From the NCBI GenBank assembly GCA_037482015.1, contig JBBFKT010000004.1, positions 62,001-126,000 of the forward strand: DNA of 64,000 bases, written 5' to 3'. Of this stretch, positions 1 to 7,448 are shown in pieces. Position 1 is the stretch's first letter; every line of letters starts with the position of its first letter. This stretch comes from Thermodesulforhabdaceae bacterium (lineage in GTDB: Bacteria > Desulfobacterota > Syntrophobacteria > Syntrophobacterales > Thermodesulforhabdaceae). Both the position numbers and the translations under genes were made by a program. The notes under the pieces were generated by a model, which was given only the letters and a program-made list of their open reading frames with translations, was not told where the DNA came from and searched no databases.

Positions 1-435
1 CTTTTGGCTGACGGGGTGCGAGAGCTTGTTGATGCCATCGTAGAAATACTCCCGGAGGGTCCTCGCTACTTCCCCGAAGACCAAATTACGGATCTTACAG
101 AACGTTTCATTGTTGCCGAACTCATAAGAGAGCAGATCTTCCACCTCACGCGCGATGAAGTTCCATACTCAGTTCATGTCTCTATAGATCGTTTCCAGGA
201 CAATCCGGAAAAAGATATGACCACGATAGAAGCAACCATTCATGTTGAAAAGGACTCCCAGAAAGGGATCATCATAGGGAAAGGTGGAAGAATGCTCAAA
301 GAAATAGGAAGACTTTCTCGAATAAACATAGAACAGTTCCTTGGTAGAAAGGTTTACTTACAGCTTTATGTGAGAGTCCAGGAGAAATGGCGTAGAAACA
401 GGCGAGTTCTTGCCGAATGGGGATTTCGTTTATAA
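1..435 (+). CDS. era: GTPase Era, C-terminal part (gene runs off the left edge)
   Basis: Era is a GTPase that binds the 3' end of 16S rRNA and acts in 30S ribosome assembly. Only the last ~144 codons are present; the reading frame is open to the window edge, so the GTPase domain lies outside. What is visible is the linker (LPEGPRYFPEDQITD) and the type II KH RNA-binding domain with its GxxG loop in the segment IIIGKGGRMLKEIG, ending in RVQEKWRRN, all typical of Era. No start codon should be assigned inside the window; the TTG at position 4 is an internal codon. Confidence 0.95.
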   Translation, partial: LLADGVRELVDAIVEILPEGPRYFPEDQITDLTERFIVAELIREQIFHLTRDEVPYSVHVSIDRFQDNPEKDMTTIEATIHVEKDSQKGIIIGKGGRMLKEIGRLSRINIEQFLGRKVYLQLYVRVQEKWRRNRRVLAEWGFRL

Positions 436-459
436 GATGATTACCCACCCGGTCATTCT

Positions 460-1707
460 TTGAGTCTTATCATGATTCGTTTTTACGCCACTAATATGAT
501 TGCTCAAACCCTGGGTAGATCATTTTCTATTGTGGCCCAGGTTCTCGTTTTTGTGTTGATAGCCAGGCGATTTGGAGCTGAAGCTCTTGGTCAATATGCT
601 TACTTTCTTACTTTCGTAAACGTCTGCGCCACCTTTGCGGATTTCGGCTCAACCGTTACGATGGCTAAAGATCTTCCGCGATTTGAAGGTGAAAAACGGG
701 AACTTTATCTGGGGAATGTGATCATAATTCGCGGCGTTCTTGCTTTTCTTGTCATGATTTTCGCCTTGGCAGTTGTGCCTTTTTTGGGGCGAGATCTGCT
801 ATACATTCTTATAATAGGCGTAATAACGATACCGTTTGCTGCATCTCGATTTTTCGATCCGGTCTTCCAGATATTAGAAAAACCCTGGTATGCCAGCATA
901 TCAACGGGTTTGTATGGGATAAGTTTTGTACTTTTTTCAATTCCGCTTATTTTATTTGACAGTCCTTTATGGACGCTTTGTGTTGCTTACCTGGTTGCTC
1001 AAATATTTTACCTTGTGCTTGCCTGGTTACTTACTAGAAGTCTTATTAAACCGCGTTTTGTGTTCAATAGGGATCTTTGTATTACACACCTTAAGATAGC
1101 AATTCCTATCGGAATTTCTTTTATATTTACGGCTATTAACAGTCGTGCTGATACATTTTTGCTGGAGTGGATGCGAGGAGTTCGAGATGTGGGCATGTAT
1201 AACGCTGTTTATAAGGTAGTGGACACGGCTGCTTTGTTTGCCGTTCTTACGACTAACCCCCTTATACCCATATTGTCTCAGAAGAAACAGCAAGGAATGG
1301 ATCACTTTACAAAAACGTTATTTCTTGTAGCTGGGCTGTTTGTGGGATTTCTTATTCCGATCGCTCTTGCTACCCCGTTATTTTCTGAATGGTTTGTTGC
1401 TTTGGTTTATGGGGAATCTTTTCGCGAAGCTGCTCAGGCTCTGAATGTGCTTTCCTGGGTTTGTATGCTGATTTTTGTTGGTCTCCTTGCAAGTACCGCC
1501 TGTCTTGTAATGGATGTGGTTCATTTTGAATGGTGGAATGCTGCTGTCGCTGCCGCTTTGAATATTACTATCAATCTTTTTCTTATACCGGTTTACGGCT
1601 ACCTGGGTTCTGCCTGGGCAACTCTTGCATCTGAAATCTGGATCGTCAGCGTAACAATCTTTTTCATGATTAGAGCCATAGGCAAAGTCAAAATTAGACT
1701 ATTATGA
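460..1707 (+). CDS. Polysaccharide/lipid-linked oligosaccharide flippase (MATE-like, Wzx type)
   Basis: This is an integral membrane protein of about 415 residues with roughly a dozen hydrophobic segments along its whole length. Its N-terminal region (LGRSFSIVAQVLVFVLIARRFG, split by charged turns) resembles oligosaccharide flippases of the MOP superfamily, which move lipid-linked glycans across the inner membrane. The start is uncertain: TTG at 460 or ATG at 472, neither with a clear ribosome binding site. The gene lies 24 bases after era. It stops at 1707 and recognisable IS1634-derived sequence begins only a few bases later, so the extreme C-terminus may have been cut or replaced by the element. 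The glycan substrate cannot be told from the sequence. Confidence 0.75.
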   Translation: MSLIMIRFYATNMIAQTLGRSFSIVAQVLVFVLIARRFGAEALGQYAYFLTFVNVCATFADFGSTVTMAKDLPRFEGEKRELYLGNVIIIRGVLAFLVMIFALAVVPFLGRDLLYILIIGVITIPFAASRFFDPVFQILEKPWYASISTGLYGISFVLFSIPLILFDSPLWTLCVAYLVAQIFYLVLAWLLTRSLIKPRFVFNRDLCITHLKIAIPIGISFIFTAINSRADTFLLEWMRGVRDVGMYNAVYKVVDTAALFAVLTTNPLIPILSQKKQQGMDHFTKTLFLVAGLFVGFLIPIALATPLFSEWFVALVYGESFREAAQALNVLSWVCMLIFVGLLASTACLVMDVVHFEWWNAAVAAALNITINLFLIPVYGYLGSAWATLASEIWIVSVTIFFMIRAIGKVKIRLL

Positions 1708-1712
1708 ATTTC

Positions 1713-2486
1713 AGACTCATTTATCCAGGGAGTGAACAAGAAGTCCATGGATGATTTCAGTCCCGAAGCGCCTGGAAGAGATAATCGAAATAAATGCCAG
1801 GGATGTTTCCTTTGTCAGTCTCTACTGCACCTGTGATAGCCTTATTGAGCGTAAAGAATTCATTTTTTGAAGAAATCCTGTAGTTTCTGAAGCAAAGCAT
1901 GGTGTGTCAAAAGAAAAGCGCAAAAATCGACCTTTTTGCCAAATGGAACAAGTTTTTCTAGGAAATGTTTCCGAGCCTGCCACACTAAAGACCGTCTTGG
2001 ACGGAATGCTCCTTCATTGTCCCCGGCAAATGTCTATCATGGGAAAAAGAGCCACAGTGTTTTTCGATGCTGGTATAGCTACGAAAGATAATATGAAGAT
2101 GGTGAAAACGAGGGGGGTTGAACTATGTCTGTATGCTCACCCATCTAGAAGCTTCCCTTCAAAGCCTTAAAGATGGGTTCTCTTTTCGTTCAGTCTATCA
2201 CCGACTCTCTCGAAGAATTCAAGATCATGTATTTTTGACAGTTATAGCCTATCATCTGGTATATGTTATTCAAAGGGCATTACACAAAAAAGGTATTTGC
2301 CATCACTGGAACACTCTCCGGAATTATCTCAATGGTAAGGTTCAAGTTACGACCACGATGATCAATGACAAAGAGCAGGTCATTCGCATTCGGCACACTT
2401 CCGAGTCTGAGCCCATTCATGTAAACATATACCAGACTCTTGGGCTTTCACTGAAACCACTCAAAACTGTGAGAAAAATCGAATGA
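1713..2486 (+). pseudogene. IS1634-family transposase pseudogene (frameshifts, stops, internal deletion)
   Basis: Translated pieces in different frames follow the order of an IS1634-type (DDE) transposase. From 1713 the frame reads RLIYPGSEQEVHG and then a stop. From about 1902 comes a stretch containing SKEKRKNRPF and FFDAGIATKDN, the region of a catalytic Asp. From about 2150 another frame reads KDGFSFRSVYHR, IAYHLVYVIQRALHKKG and YQTLGLSLKPLKTVRK, the conserved C-terminal end. The YDLTNTYFEG block expected before SKEKR has been deleted. The gene cannot make an active enzyme. Confidence 0.8.
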
Positions 2487-2567
2487 GCTAAAATCCGTGG
2501 TATCGAATGAAAATCACTTATCAAGTAATCGCGGTAACTTACGCAGAAAAATGACAAACTTGAGTTA
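1713..2567 (+). mobile_element. Decayed IS1634-family insertion sequence, left part missing
   Basis: This segment is about 45 kb from a second cluster of the same element and shares sequence with it (for example around 1735-1870 and 47240-47380). It holds the middle and 3' part of a transposase gene, then a right end with the terminal repeat TGACAAACTTGAGTTA at 2552-2567. That matches the inverted repeat TAACCCAAGTTTGTCA found at 46365-46380 and 48000-48015. The stretch before the right end (about 2470-2550) is also clearly similar to the reverse complement of 47435-47515. The left end and the N-terminal coding region are absent; homology begins directly after the flippase stop codon. Confidence 0.8.
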
Positions 2568-2667
2568 AGATCATCCGCAACGCTAAATCTCGTTATAAGA
2601 CTTCCAGTGTAATACCCAATACCTTTCGTTTCCGGATGCTCTTCAGGATAAATTCTCCTTTCTTACT

Positions 2668-2731
2668 GGGGATTAGGGATTAGGAATCTAATTTCTAGTT
2701 CCTGGTCCCCAATCCCCAATTCCCAATTCCC
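2668..2731. repeat. Imperfect inverted repeat of GGGGATTAGGGATTAGG / CCCCAATTCCC units
   Basis: A left arm of repeated GGGATTA units (from 2668) faces a right arm of CCCAATT/CCCCAAT units (to 2731), which could fold into a long imperfect stem. It lies in the 400-base gap between the IS remnant and the DUF4198 gene. No gene was seen in that gap. The role is unknown; the composition is of low complexity. Confidence 0.5.
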
Positions 2732-2783
2732 GACACCCGTTCACTACCTCCTGACCTCTTTCTCAATAAAGTCAAAAATATAG

Positions 2784-2835
2784 GGCTTTCCTCCTTTCTT
2801 CTTGAGGGTTAGCAATATTCACCAGGAGGAAAGCC
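2784..2835 (-). terminator. Inverted repeat downstream of the DUF4198 gene, possible terminator
   Basis: A perfect 12-base inverted repeat, GGCTTTCCTCCT at 2784-2795 and AGGAGGAAAGCC at 2824-2835, is separated by 28 bases. It lies about 60 bases past the stop of the minus-strand gene ending at 2893. There is no strong T-run after it, so termination is an inference. Confidence 0.4.
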
Positions 2836-2892
2836 TCCTCTTACTCCCTAATGTTAACCAGACACAATTGATAAAACACCACCAGGCTTTGC

Positions 2893-3615
2893 TTATTGCT
2901 TAACTTCAAATACCAGCGTTGCGTTAAGATACATAATATCAGCATTAGGATCATTTTCTATCGGTACTTTTGTTTTCGCACTGACAAGATTTAATCCTGT
3001 TTTTTCTACAGCGACATTTACAAAACCATTTGTATCTGTTTTTGCTTTTTCATCGTGTGACCAATTTATAGTAATAGAAACATCTGAAACAGGTCTTCCA
3101 TTATAAACAACTTTTATGGGCAAAGTATCCCCTATTTTCAAATTAAGAGGATTTTTTAGCGGGATTACTTCCATTTCTGTTCCAAGAGGTCTCTTAAATG
3201 TATCAGACCATTTTTCAATATATTTAGAAAATTTAAAAGATCTTCCTGATTCAATAACGTTTAAAGATTCTTTTAGCGCATCAACCTTACCTATATTCTT
3301 CCATCCATCTGTAGTTTTTACCCAATATTTATTGTCAAAAGTAACAGTAACAGCATAAGCCTGTTTCTTGGGAACAAAGAAAAATCCGTTCTCATTTACA
3401 TTGGTTTTAACAGGAATAACTTTCCCATTAACTCCAAAGGCTTTTACCTCGATCACTCTTGATGGATCATATTCTTCAGGTTTTCCATCGTGTCCATGTA
3501 TTACCCAAAAATTTCCATTCTTTTTTTCAATCCAAAAATCGTGCGTTTGAGCTACCTTAGGAGCAAGGATCAAGGCAAAGCTAACCAAGAATAAAACAAA
3601 ACCTTTTCTTAACAT
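2893..3615 (-). CDS. DUF4198-domain periplasmic protein, probable metal-uptake accessory
   Basis: A 240-residue secreted protein. Residues 1-24 form a signal peptide (hydrophobic LFLVSFALILAP, cleavage near AQTHD), followed by the HDFWIE start that is typical of mature DUF4198 proteins. The rest is a β-rich, Ig-like domain with a late NGFVNVAVEKTGLNLVSA segment. DUF4198 proteins are commonly found beside nickel/cobalt transporters and TonB receptors (NikK-like). The early histidines (H25, and H40 and H42 in IHGHDG) could bind metal, but that is inference. It follows the TonB receptor gene by 15 bases on the same strand, so the two form an operon. Both genes are visibly AT-rich compared with most of the window. 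Confidence 0.75.
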   Translation of the reverse strand: MLRKGFVLFLVSFALILAPKVAQTHDFWIEKKNGNFWVIHGHDGKPEEYDPSRVIEVKAFGVNGKVIPVKTNVNENGFFFVPKKQAYAVTVTFDNKYWVKTTDGWKNIGKVDALKESLNVIESGRSFKFSKYIEKWSDTFKRPLGTEMEVIPLKNPLNLKIGDTLPIKVVYNGRPVSDVSITINWSHDEKAKTDTNGFVNVAVEKTGLNLVSAKTKVPIENDPNADIMYLNATLVFEVKQ

Positions 3616-3630
3616 AACATACCTCCTTTC

Positions 3631-5667
3631 TTAAAACTCATATTTTAATCCAACAGTAAAATTCCACAAGGGTTGTGGATTTAACATTATTTCGTTTCCA
3701 TTTAGCCAGGTAACTTCGGATGAATATTTTCTGGGTGTATAAGTTGCGGATAAAAAATAACCGAGTTTTTTCATTTTGTAATTAAGATTTAAAGTGTATT
3801 TATCAAATACAGGCCCTTTAACAGGTGATGTTGATTTGCCTATATAATAATATTTACCTGATGTGTAGTAGTAACCTAAGTCTCCATAAAATTTTTCATC
3901 TTCACTGAATGACTTAATAAATTCAAAACCAAGTTTAATTATATCTTCTGGAACATCAATAACTTTATCTTGCCCTGGATTTATCGGGTTTTTTACTTCT
4001 GCATTTACCCATGAATAACTTGAATAAACCGCAAACTCTGGAAGGATATAAAATTTAAGATCTATCTCTACCCCTTTTCTGCTTGAATCTCCAATGTTTA
4101 CAGGTTCATTATTAATAATTGCTACTTCTCTCTTAAGATCCGTTTGATAATAATCTACAGAAAATTTAAGCCTGTCAAAAAGAAAGCTGCTAAAGCCTGT
4201 GTCCCATGAAGATATATATGCAGGTTCAAGATCAAAGTTTTTCCTTTGCGACGAACTTGAAGGAGATAACTCATTTATGTAAGGTGCTCTTGCGCCCTTA
4301 GACCAGTTTGCAAAAATATCAAAATTTCTAAAAGGCGAGATAACTATTCCTACTTTGGGACTCAATACATATGAATCTCCTTCACCAGAATTATCAGGAA
4401 CAACATGGTTTGTTATGTCATATGCAAACCCATCATACCTGATTCCACCTACAAATTTCAAAAATTCCACAGGTTTTATTTGTCCCTGAACAAACATAGA
4501 ATATTGTGTGTATCTTGCATCCCAGTATTGAGCACATTCCCCAGATTTGGTTCTTTTTTGGGTAGGGTATCTCTGATAATAGCCATCATCATATCTAAAC
4601 TCAAATCCTGGGGTAAGCATTATTTCTTTAGCAACAAAGAAATTATAGTATGTCTTAATTCCCGCGGTATCTGTGTTAAATATTCTCGCCTGCTGTGCAA
4701 TTGGAGACGTGCTGTATATTGGAAAAGCGACATATCTATTTAGTTCAACATCGCTGTAGTATGTTGTAATATACAATCCTTCTTCTTTACTGTCAGGAGT
4801 ATAATTAACAACAAAGAAGACTGCTTCGCTGTCTCCTCCATCATCAGGCGTAAGAGTAGATTTTCTACTAACAATATCTTTTTCTAGCTCAGTTTTTGAT
4901 ATGTATCCCGGAGCATCCCAATCAGCCTTATAGTAATTAAATCTCAATGCAATACTACTATCACCAATAGGATAAGAAACCTTTGTAAAAAAATTGTATC
5001 TTTCATAATCAGAGTTGTCCCTAAATCCATCCGTTCTGTGATACTCTCCCAAAACTAAAGGAGTAAATTTTAGTTTATCATAACTGAAAGTAGGTAAAAC
5101 TCTAAAACTACCGTAACTACCCCCCGAAGTCACAACACTTGAAGGGGATGTTGTCGGTGTAGTTATATTAATACAACCACCAACAGAGTTATCACCGCAT
5201 AATACTGAAAATGGTCCCTTTATAACATCTATTCTCTCAATCATTTCAGGCATAAGCCAGGAAATAAGATGATCACCAAAATAGATAGGATAATTCTGCG
5301 GCACTCCATCAATATAGGTTGCTATATATCTTTTTCCACCACCACCTCCTCCTAACCCTCTCATAGTTAGAGCAGAGCCAATATCCCCCTGTCCATAACT
5401 CTCCACGTATAGACCTGGTATTTTTCTGAAAATTTCTTCATGTTTCGAAGTAACAATGTTACTTAATTCATCCTTTGTTACAACATTTACATTGGCGGGA
5501 ATAGATTCATTGGCAATAGAAATTGATGACTTCTCTTTTATAATTTTCTTTTCTTTAACAATAATCTCTTCAAGTTGTATATCATCTGTCTTTTGTGGTT
5601 CTGGTTCTGCATAGATAGGGCAAATTGGGAATAGTAAGAAAAACATTAAAACTAGAATCATTTCCAC
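3631..5667 (-). CDS. TonB-dependent outer-membrane receptor
   Basis: A 678-residue outer-membrane receptor that imports a ligand using energy from TonB. It has a short signal peptide (residues 1-20, ending CPIYA), a possible TonB box (EEIIVKEKK, about residue 33), and a plug domain (about 50-180) with GLGGGGGGKRY, the DGVPQ segment, IERIDVIKGPFSVLCG and GGCINITTP. A 22-strand barrel follows and ends in a C-terminal aromatic residue (LKYEF). The start ATG is preceded by AAAAGGAGCG. No TonB/ExbBD or inner-membrane permease is in the window. The partner DUF4198 gene suggests a metal or metal-chelate substrate, but the ligand is unknown. The gene is AT-rich and may have been acquired by transfer. 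Confidence 0.9.
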   Translation of the reverse strand: MEMILVLMFFLLFPICPIYAEPEPQKTDDIQLEEIIVKEKKIIKEKSSISIANESIPANVNVVTKDELSNIVTSKHEEIFRKIPGLYVESYGQGDIGSALTMRGLGGGGGGKRYIATYIDGVPQNYPIYFGDHLISWLMPEMIERIDVIKGPFSVLCGDNSVGGCINITTPTTSPSSVVTSGGSYGSFRVLPTFSYDKLKFTPLVLGEYHRTDGFRDNSDYERYNFFTKVSYPIGDSSIALRFNYYKADWDAPGYISKTELEKDIVSRKSTLTPDDGGDSEAVFFVVNYTPDSKEEGLYITTYYSDVELNRYVAFPIYSTSPIAQQARIFNTDTAGIKTYYNFFVAKEIMLTPGFEFRYDDGYYQRYPTQKRTKSGECAQYWDARYTQYSMFVQGQIKPVEFLKFVGGIRYDGFAYDITNHVVPDNSGEGDSYVLSPKVGIVISPFRNFDIFANWSKGARAPYINELSPSSSSQRKNFDLEPAYISSWDTGFSSFLFDRLKFSVDYYQTDLKREVAIINNEPVNIGDSSRKGVEIDLKFYILPEFAVYSSYSWVNAEVKNPINPGQDKVIDVPEDIIKLGFEFIKSFSEDEKFYGDLGYYYTSGKYYYIGKSTSPVKGPVFDKYTLNLNYKMKKLGYFLSATYTPRKYSSEVTWLNGNEIMLNPQPLWNFTVGLKYEF

Positions 5668-5715
5668 GCTCCTTTTCTGAGAAATATATAAACTTTATAT
5701 TAAGACTGATTTGAT

Positions 5716-5756
5716 ATAAAAAAAGGCCGTGCAAGGCTAACACCTCACACGGCCTT
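5716..5756 (-). terminator. Rho-independent terminator hairpin in the leader of the TonB receptor gene
   Basis: Read on the minus strand, the stem AAGGCCGTG/CACGGCCTT (5748-5756 with 5723-5731) is followed by a run of seven to nine T. The hairpin ends only about 50 bases before the start codon of the TonB receptor. It may end an upstream transcript, or act as an attenuator in the receptor's own leader. Confidence 0.75.
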
Positions 5757-5765
5757 CTTGACCTT

Positions 5766-5798
5766 ATTTACCTTTCTTAGGCATTTACCTTTCTTAGG
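5766..5798. repeat. Two perfect 16-base direct repeats upstream of the leader terminator
   Basis: ATTTACCTTTCTTAGG occurs at 5766-5781 and again at 5783-5798 (period 17). Each copy holds ACCT and AGG separated by a few bases, so each can form a small hairpin or serve as half of an operator. The pair sits just upstream (minus-strand sense) of the terminator hairpin, which makes a regulatory role for the TonB/DUF4198 operon plausible. Confidence 0.55.
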
Positions 5799-5844
5799 TA
5801 GCGAACTTTTAACTCAAAAAAAAGATATTGTCAAGTCCAGTTAA

Positions 5845-6075
5845 AAGGGTGTTCGAAAACTTCTCCTATGGGCTGGTAAAGTAACATAAACCGCAGAAAA
5901 CGCAAGGATGGAACTTAACTTAGAAGACCTTTCCAGATATAGGTAGCTAGGAAAAGACTCAATAAGTGATCTACCAGATAATTGCAGGGGCGACGCATAC
6001 GTCGCCCTTACAATTCTATGCCTGTGAGCCTATTGCCAGGACAACCCTGCATGGAAAGAATTTTCGAACATTCTC
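5845..6075. mobile_element. MITE-like element, copy 1
   Basis: A 231-base non-coding element. The left end AAGGGTGTTCGAAAACTT and the right end GAATTTTCGAACATTCTC are inverted repeats of each other. The interior matches the element at 46492-46697 over most of its length, including a nearly perfect 28-base palindrome at 5984-6011 (GGGGCGACGC/GCGTCGCCC type). There is no reading frame for a transposase, so it would have to move with an enzyme encoded elsewhere. No clear target duplication was seen at this copy. Confidence 0.7.
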
Positions 6076-6122
6076 GTTATATTTTGTCTTTACATAATAA
6101 AATAGCTGTTTAAGAAACAGCC

Positions 6123-6169
6123 AACAGCCAGTAGCCGATAGGATTCCGACTATTTGGCTACTGACTGTT
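6123..6169. repeat. Inverted repeat after the acyl-CoA degradation operon
   Basis: AACAGCCAGTAGCC (6123-6136) faces GGCTACTGACTGTT (6156-6169), a 14-base stem with one imperfect pair and a 19-base loop. It lies about 75 bases beyond the stop codon of the last gene of the minus-strand operon. It could slow or end transcription, although no T-run follows. Confidence 0.4.
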
Positions 6170-6242
6170 ACCAGAGCATTGGCTTGCAAAGCACGACATA
6201 CCCATCGGAAATCCACCGCCGTTTGTCTATCACTTTTCGCGC

Positions 6243-7433
6243 TTAGACAACTCCCTGGGCTTTTAATGATGCAATATCAGAGCTACCCATACCCAGTTCC
6301 TGCGCGAGGATTTCTTCTGTGTGTTCTCCAAGTTCCGGTGCATGAGTTCTTACAGCTGCCTGAACTTTCTCGCAGCGAAGAACAGTCCCTAGCTGGCGGT
6401 ATGCTCCGTAATGTTCGTGAACCATTTTAACCACAAGCCCGCGAGCTATAAATTCTTCGTCATTTATAACTTCATCCAGGTTCCTTACCGGCTCGCAACA
6501 GCAATCCACTTGACTGAAGAATTCTATCCATTCTACTTGGGTGCGTTCCAGAAAAATATCCGTGATAGCTTTTATAAGATCTTTTTGATGTGAACCAGGT
6601 TCAAAATAAGCCGGCGTGACCCACTCCGGATGTCCCACAGCCTGGCAGAAAGCCTTCCAGAACTGAGGTTCCAGAGCTCCAAGACTCATGTAGCGTCCAT
6701 CCCTGGTTGGATAAATGTTGTAACAGGCCAACCCGTGGTTCAACATGTCGTCCCCGGGCCTGGGTATTTTGCCGTCGGCTAGGAATTTCCCCCACCGTAG
6801 AGCATGGAAAAGCAACAGTCCATCGGTCATTGAAACATCGACGAAATCTCCTTCGCCAGTTTTTTCCCGGTGATATAAGGCGGTCAAAATGCCGAAGGCT
6901 GCAAGTAGAGCTCCACCTCCGATATCTCCAATCTGAACTCCCGGAAGCACCGGCTCGCCGTTCTTCCCCGAATAAGAAAGCACACCACTTATAGCTAGGT
7001 AATTTATATCGTGTCCTGCTCGATGCGCTCTTAATCCTTCCCGCCCATAGCCCGTAATGGAACAGTAAACAAGCCGTGGATTCTCTTTTCGAAGTGTTTC
7101 ATATCCCACACCAAGCCGATCCATCACTCCAGGCCTGAAACTTTCCAGCACCACATCGGCATTTCTTACGAGTTTAAGAAAAATATCTCGCCCTCTGGGA
7201 TCTTTCAGATTAAGTGTAAGAGAGCGTTTATTACGATTGAGAACAACATGAAAACCGCTGGACTTTCCTAAAAATGGAGGCCACTGGCGAATATAGTCCC
7301 CACCTTTGGGATCTTCTATTTTGATAACATCCGCCCCAAAATCGGCAAAAAGCATTGAACAAAGCGGACCGGGGAGAAGTCTTGATAAATCAAGTATTCT
7401 AAGCCCATGAAAGGGCAAATTCGATTCTTTCAT
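6243..7433 (-). CDS. α-Methylacyl-CoA racemase-like enzyme (CoA-transferase family III)
   Basis: A 396-residue protein of the CaiB/BaiF family. The family includes formyl-CoA/carnitine CoA transferases and α-methylacyl-CoA racemase (AMACR), which inverts the 2-methyl centre so that the acyl-CoA can enter β-oxidation. The details favour the racemase group: AGHDINYLAISGVLS at about 140-154 (candidate catalytic H141), QIGDIGGG (D170) and GALEPQFW (E255). These three residues correspond to the His/Asp/Glu of mycobacterial MCR. It is the last gene of an eight-gene operon, 15 bases after the dehydrogenase. A CoA-transferase role cannot be excluded without assay. Confidence 0.85.
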   Translation of the reverse strand: MKESNLPFHGLRILDLSRLLPGPLCSMLFADFGADVIKIEDPKGGDYIRQWPPFLGKSSGFHVVLNRNKRSLTLNLKDPRGRDIFLKLVRNADVVLESFRPGVMDRLGVGYETLRKENPRLVYCSITGYGREGLRAHRAGHDINYLAISGVLSYSGKNGEPVLPGVQIGDIGGGALLAAFGILTALYHREKTGEGDFVDVSMTDGLLLFHALRWGKFLADGKIPRPGDDMLNHGLACYNIYPTRDGRYMSLGALEPQFWKAFCQAVGHPEWVTPAYFEPGSHQKDLIKAITDIFLERTQVEWIEFFSQVDCCCEPVRNLDEVINDEEFIARGLVVKMVHEHYGAYRQLGTVLRCEKVQAAVRTHAPELGEHTEEILAQELGMGSSDIASLKAQGVV

Positions 7434-7448
7434 GGTTGCGTCCCCTTT

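Noticed and set aside
2668-2731. Origin or iteron cluster
   Set aside because: The units are imperfect and of low complexity, and no replication gene is nearby.
5766-5798. Start of a CRISPR array
   Set aside because: Only two copies, one base apart, no spacers and no cas genes. No CRISPR was seen anywhere in the window.
5668-5800. Cobalamin riboswitch upstream of the TonB receptor
   Set aside because: The leader is too short and lacks the conserved B12-box sequence.
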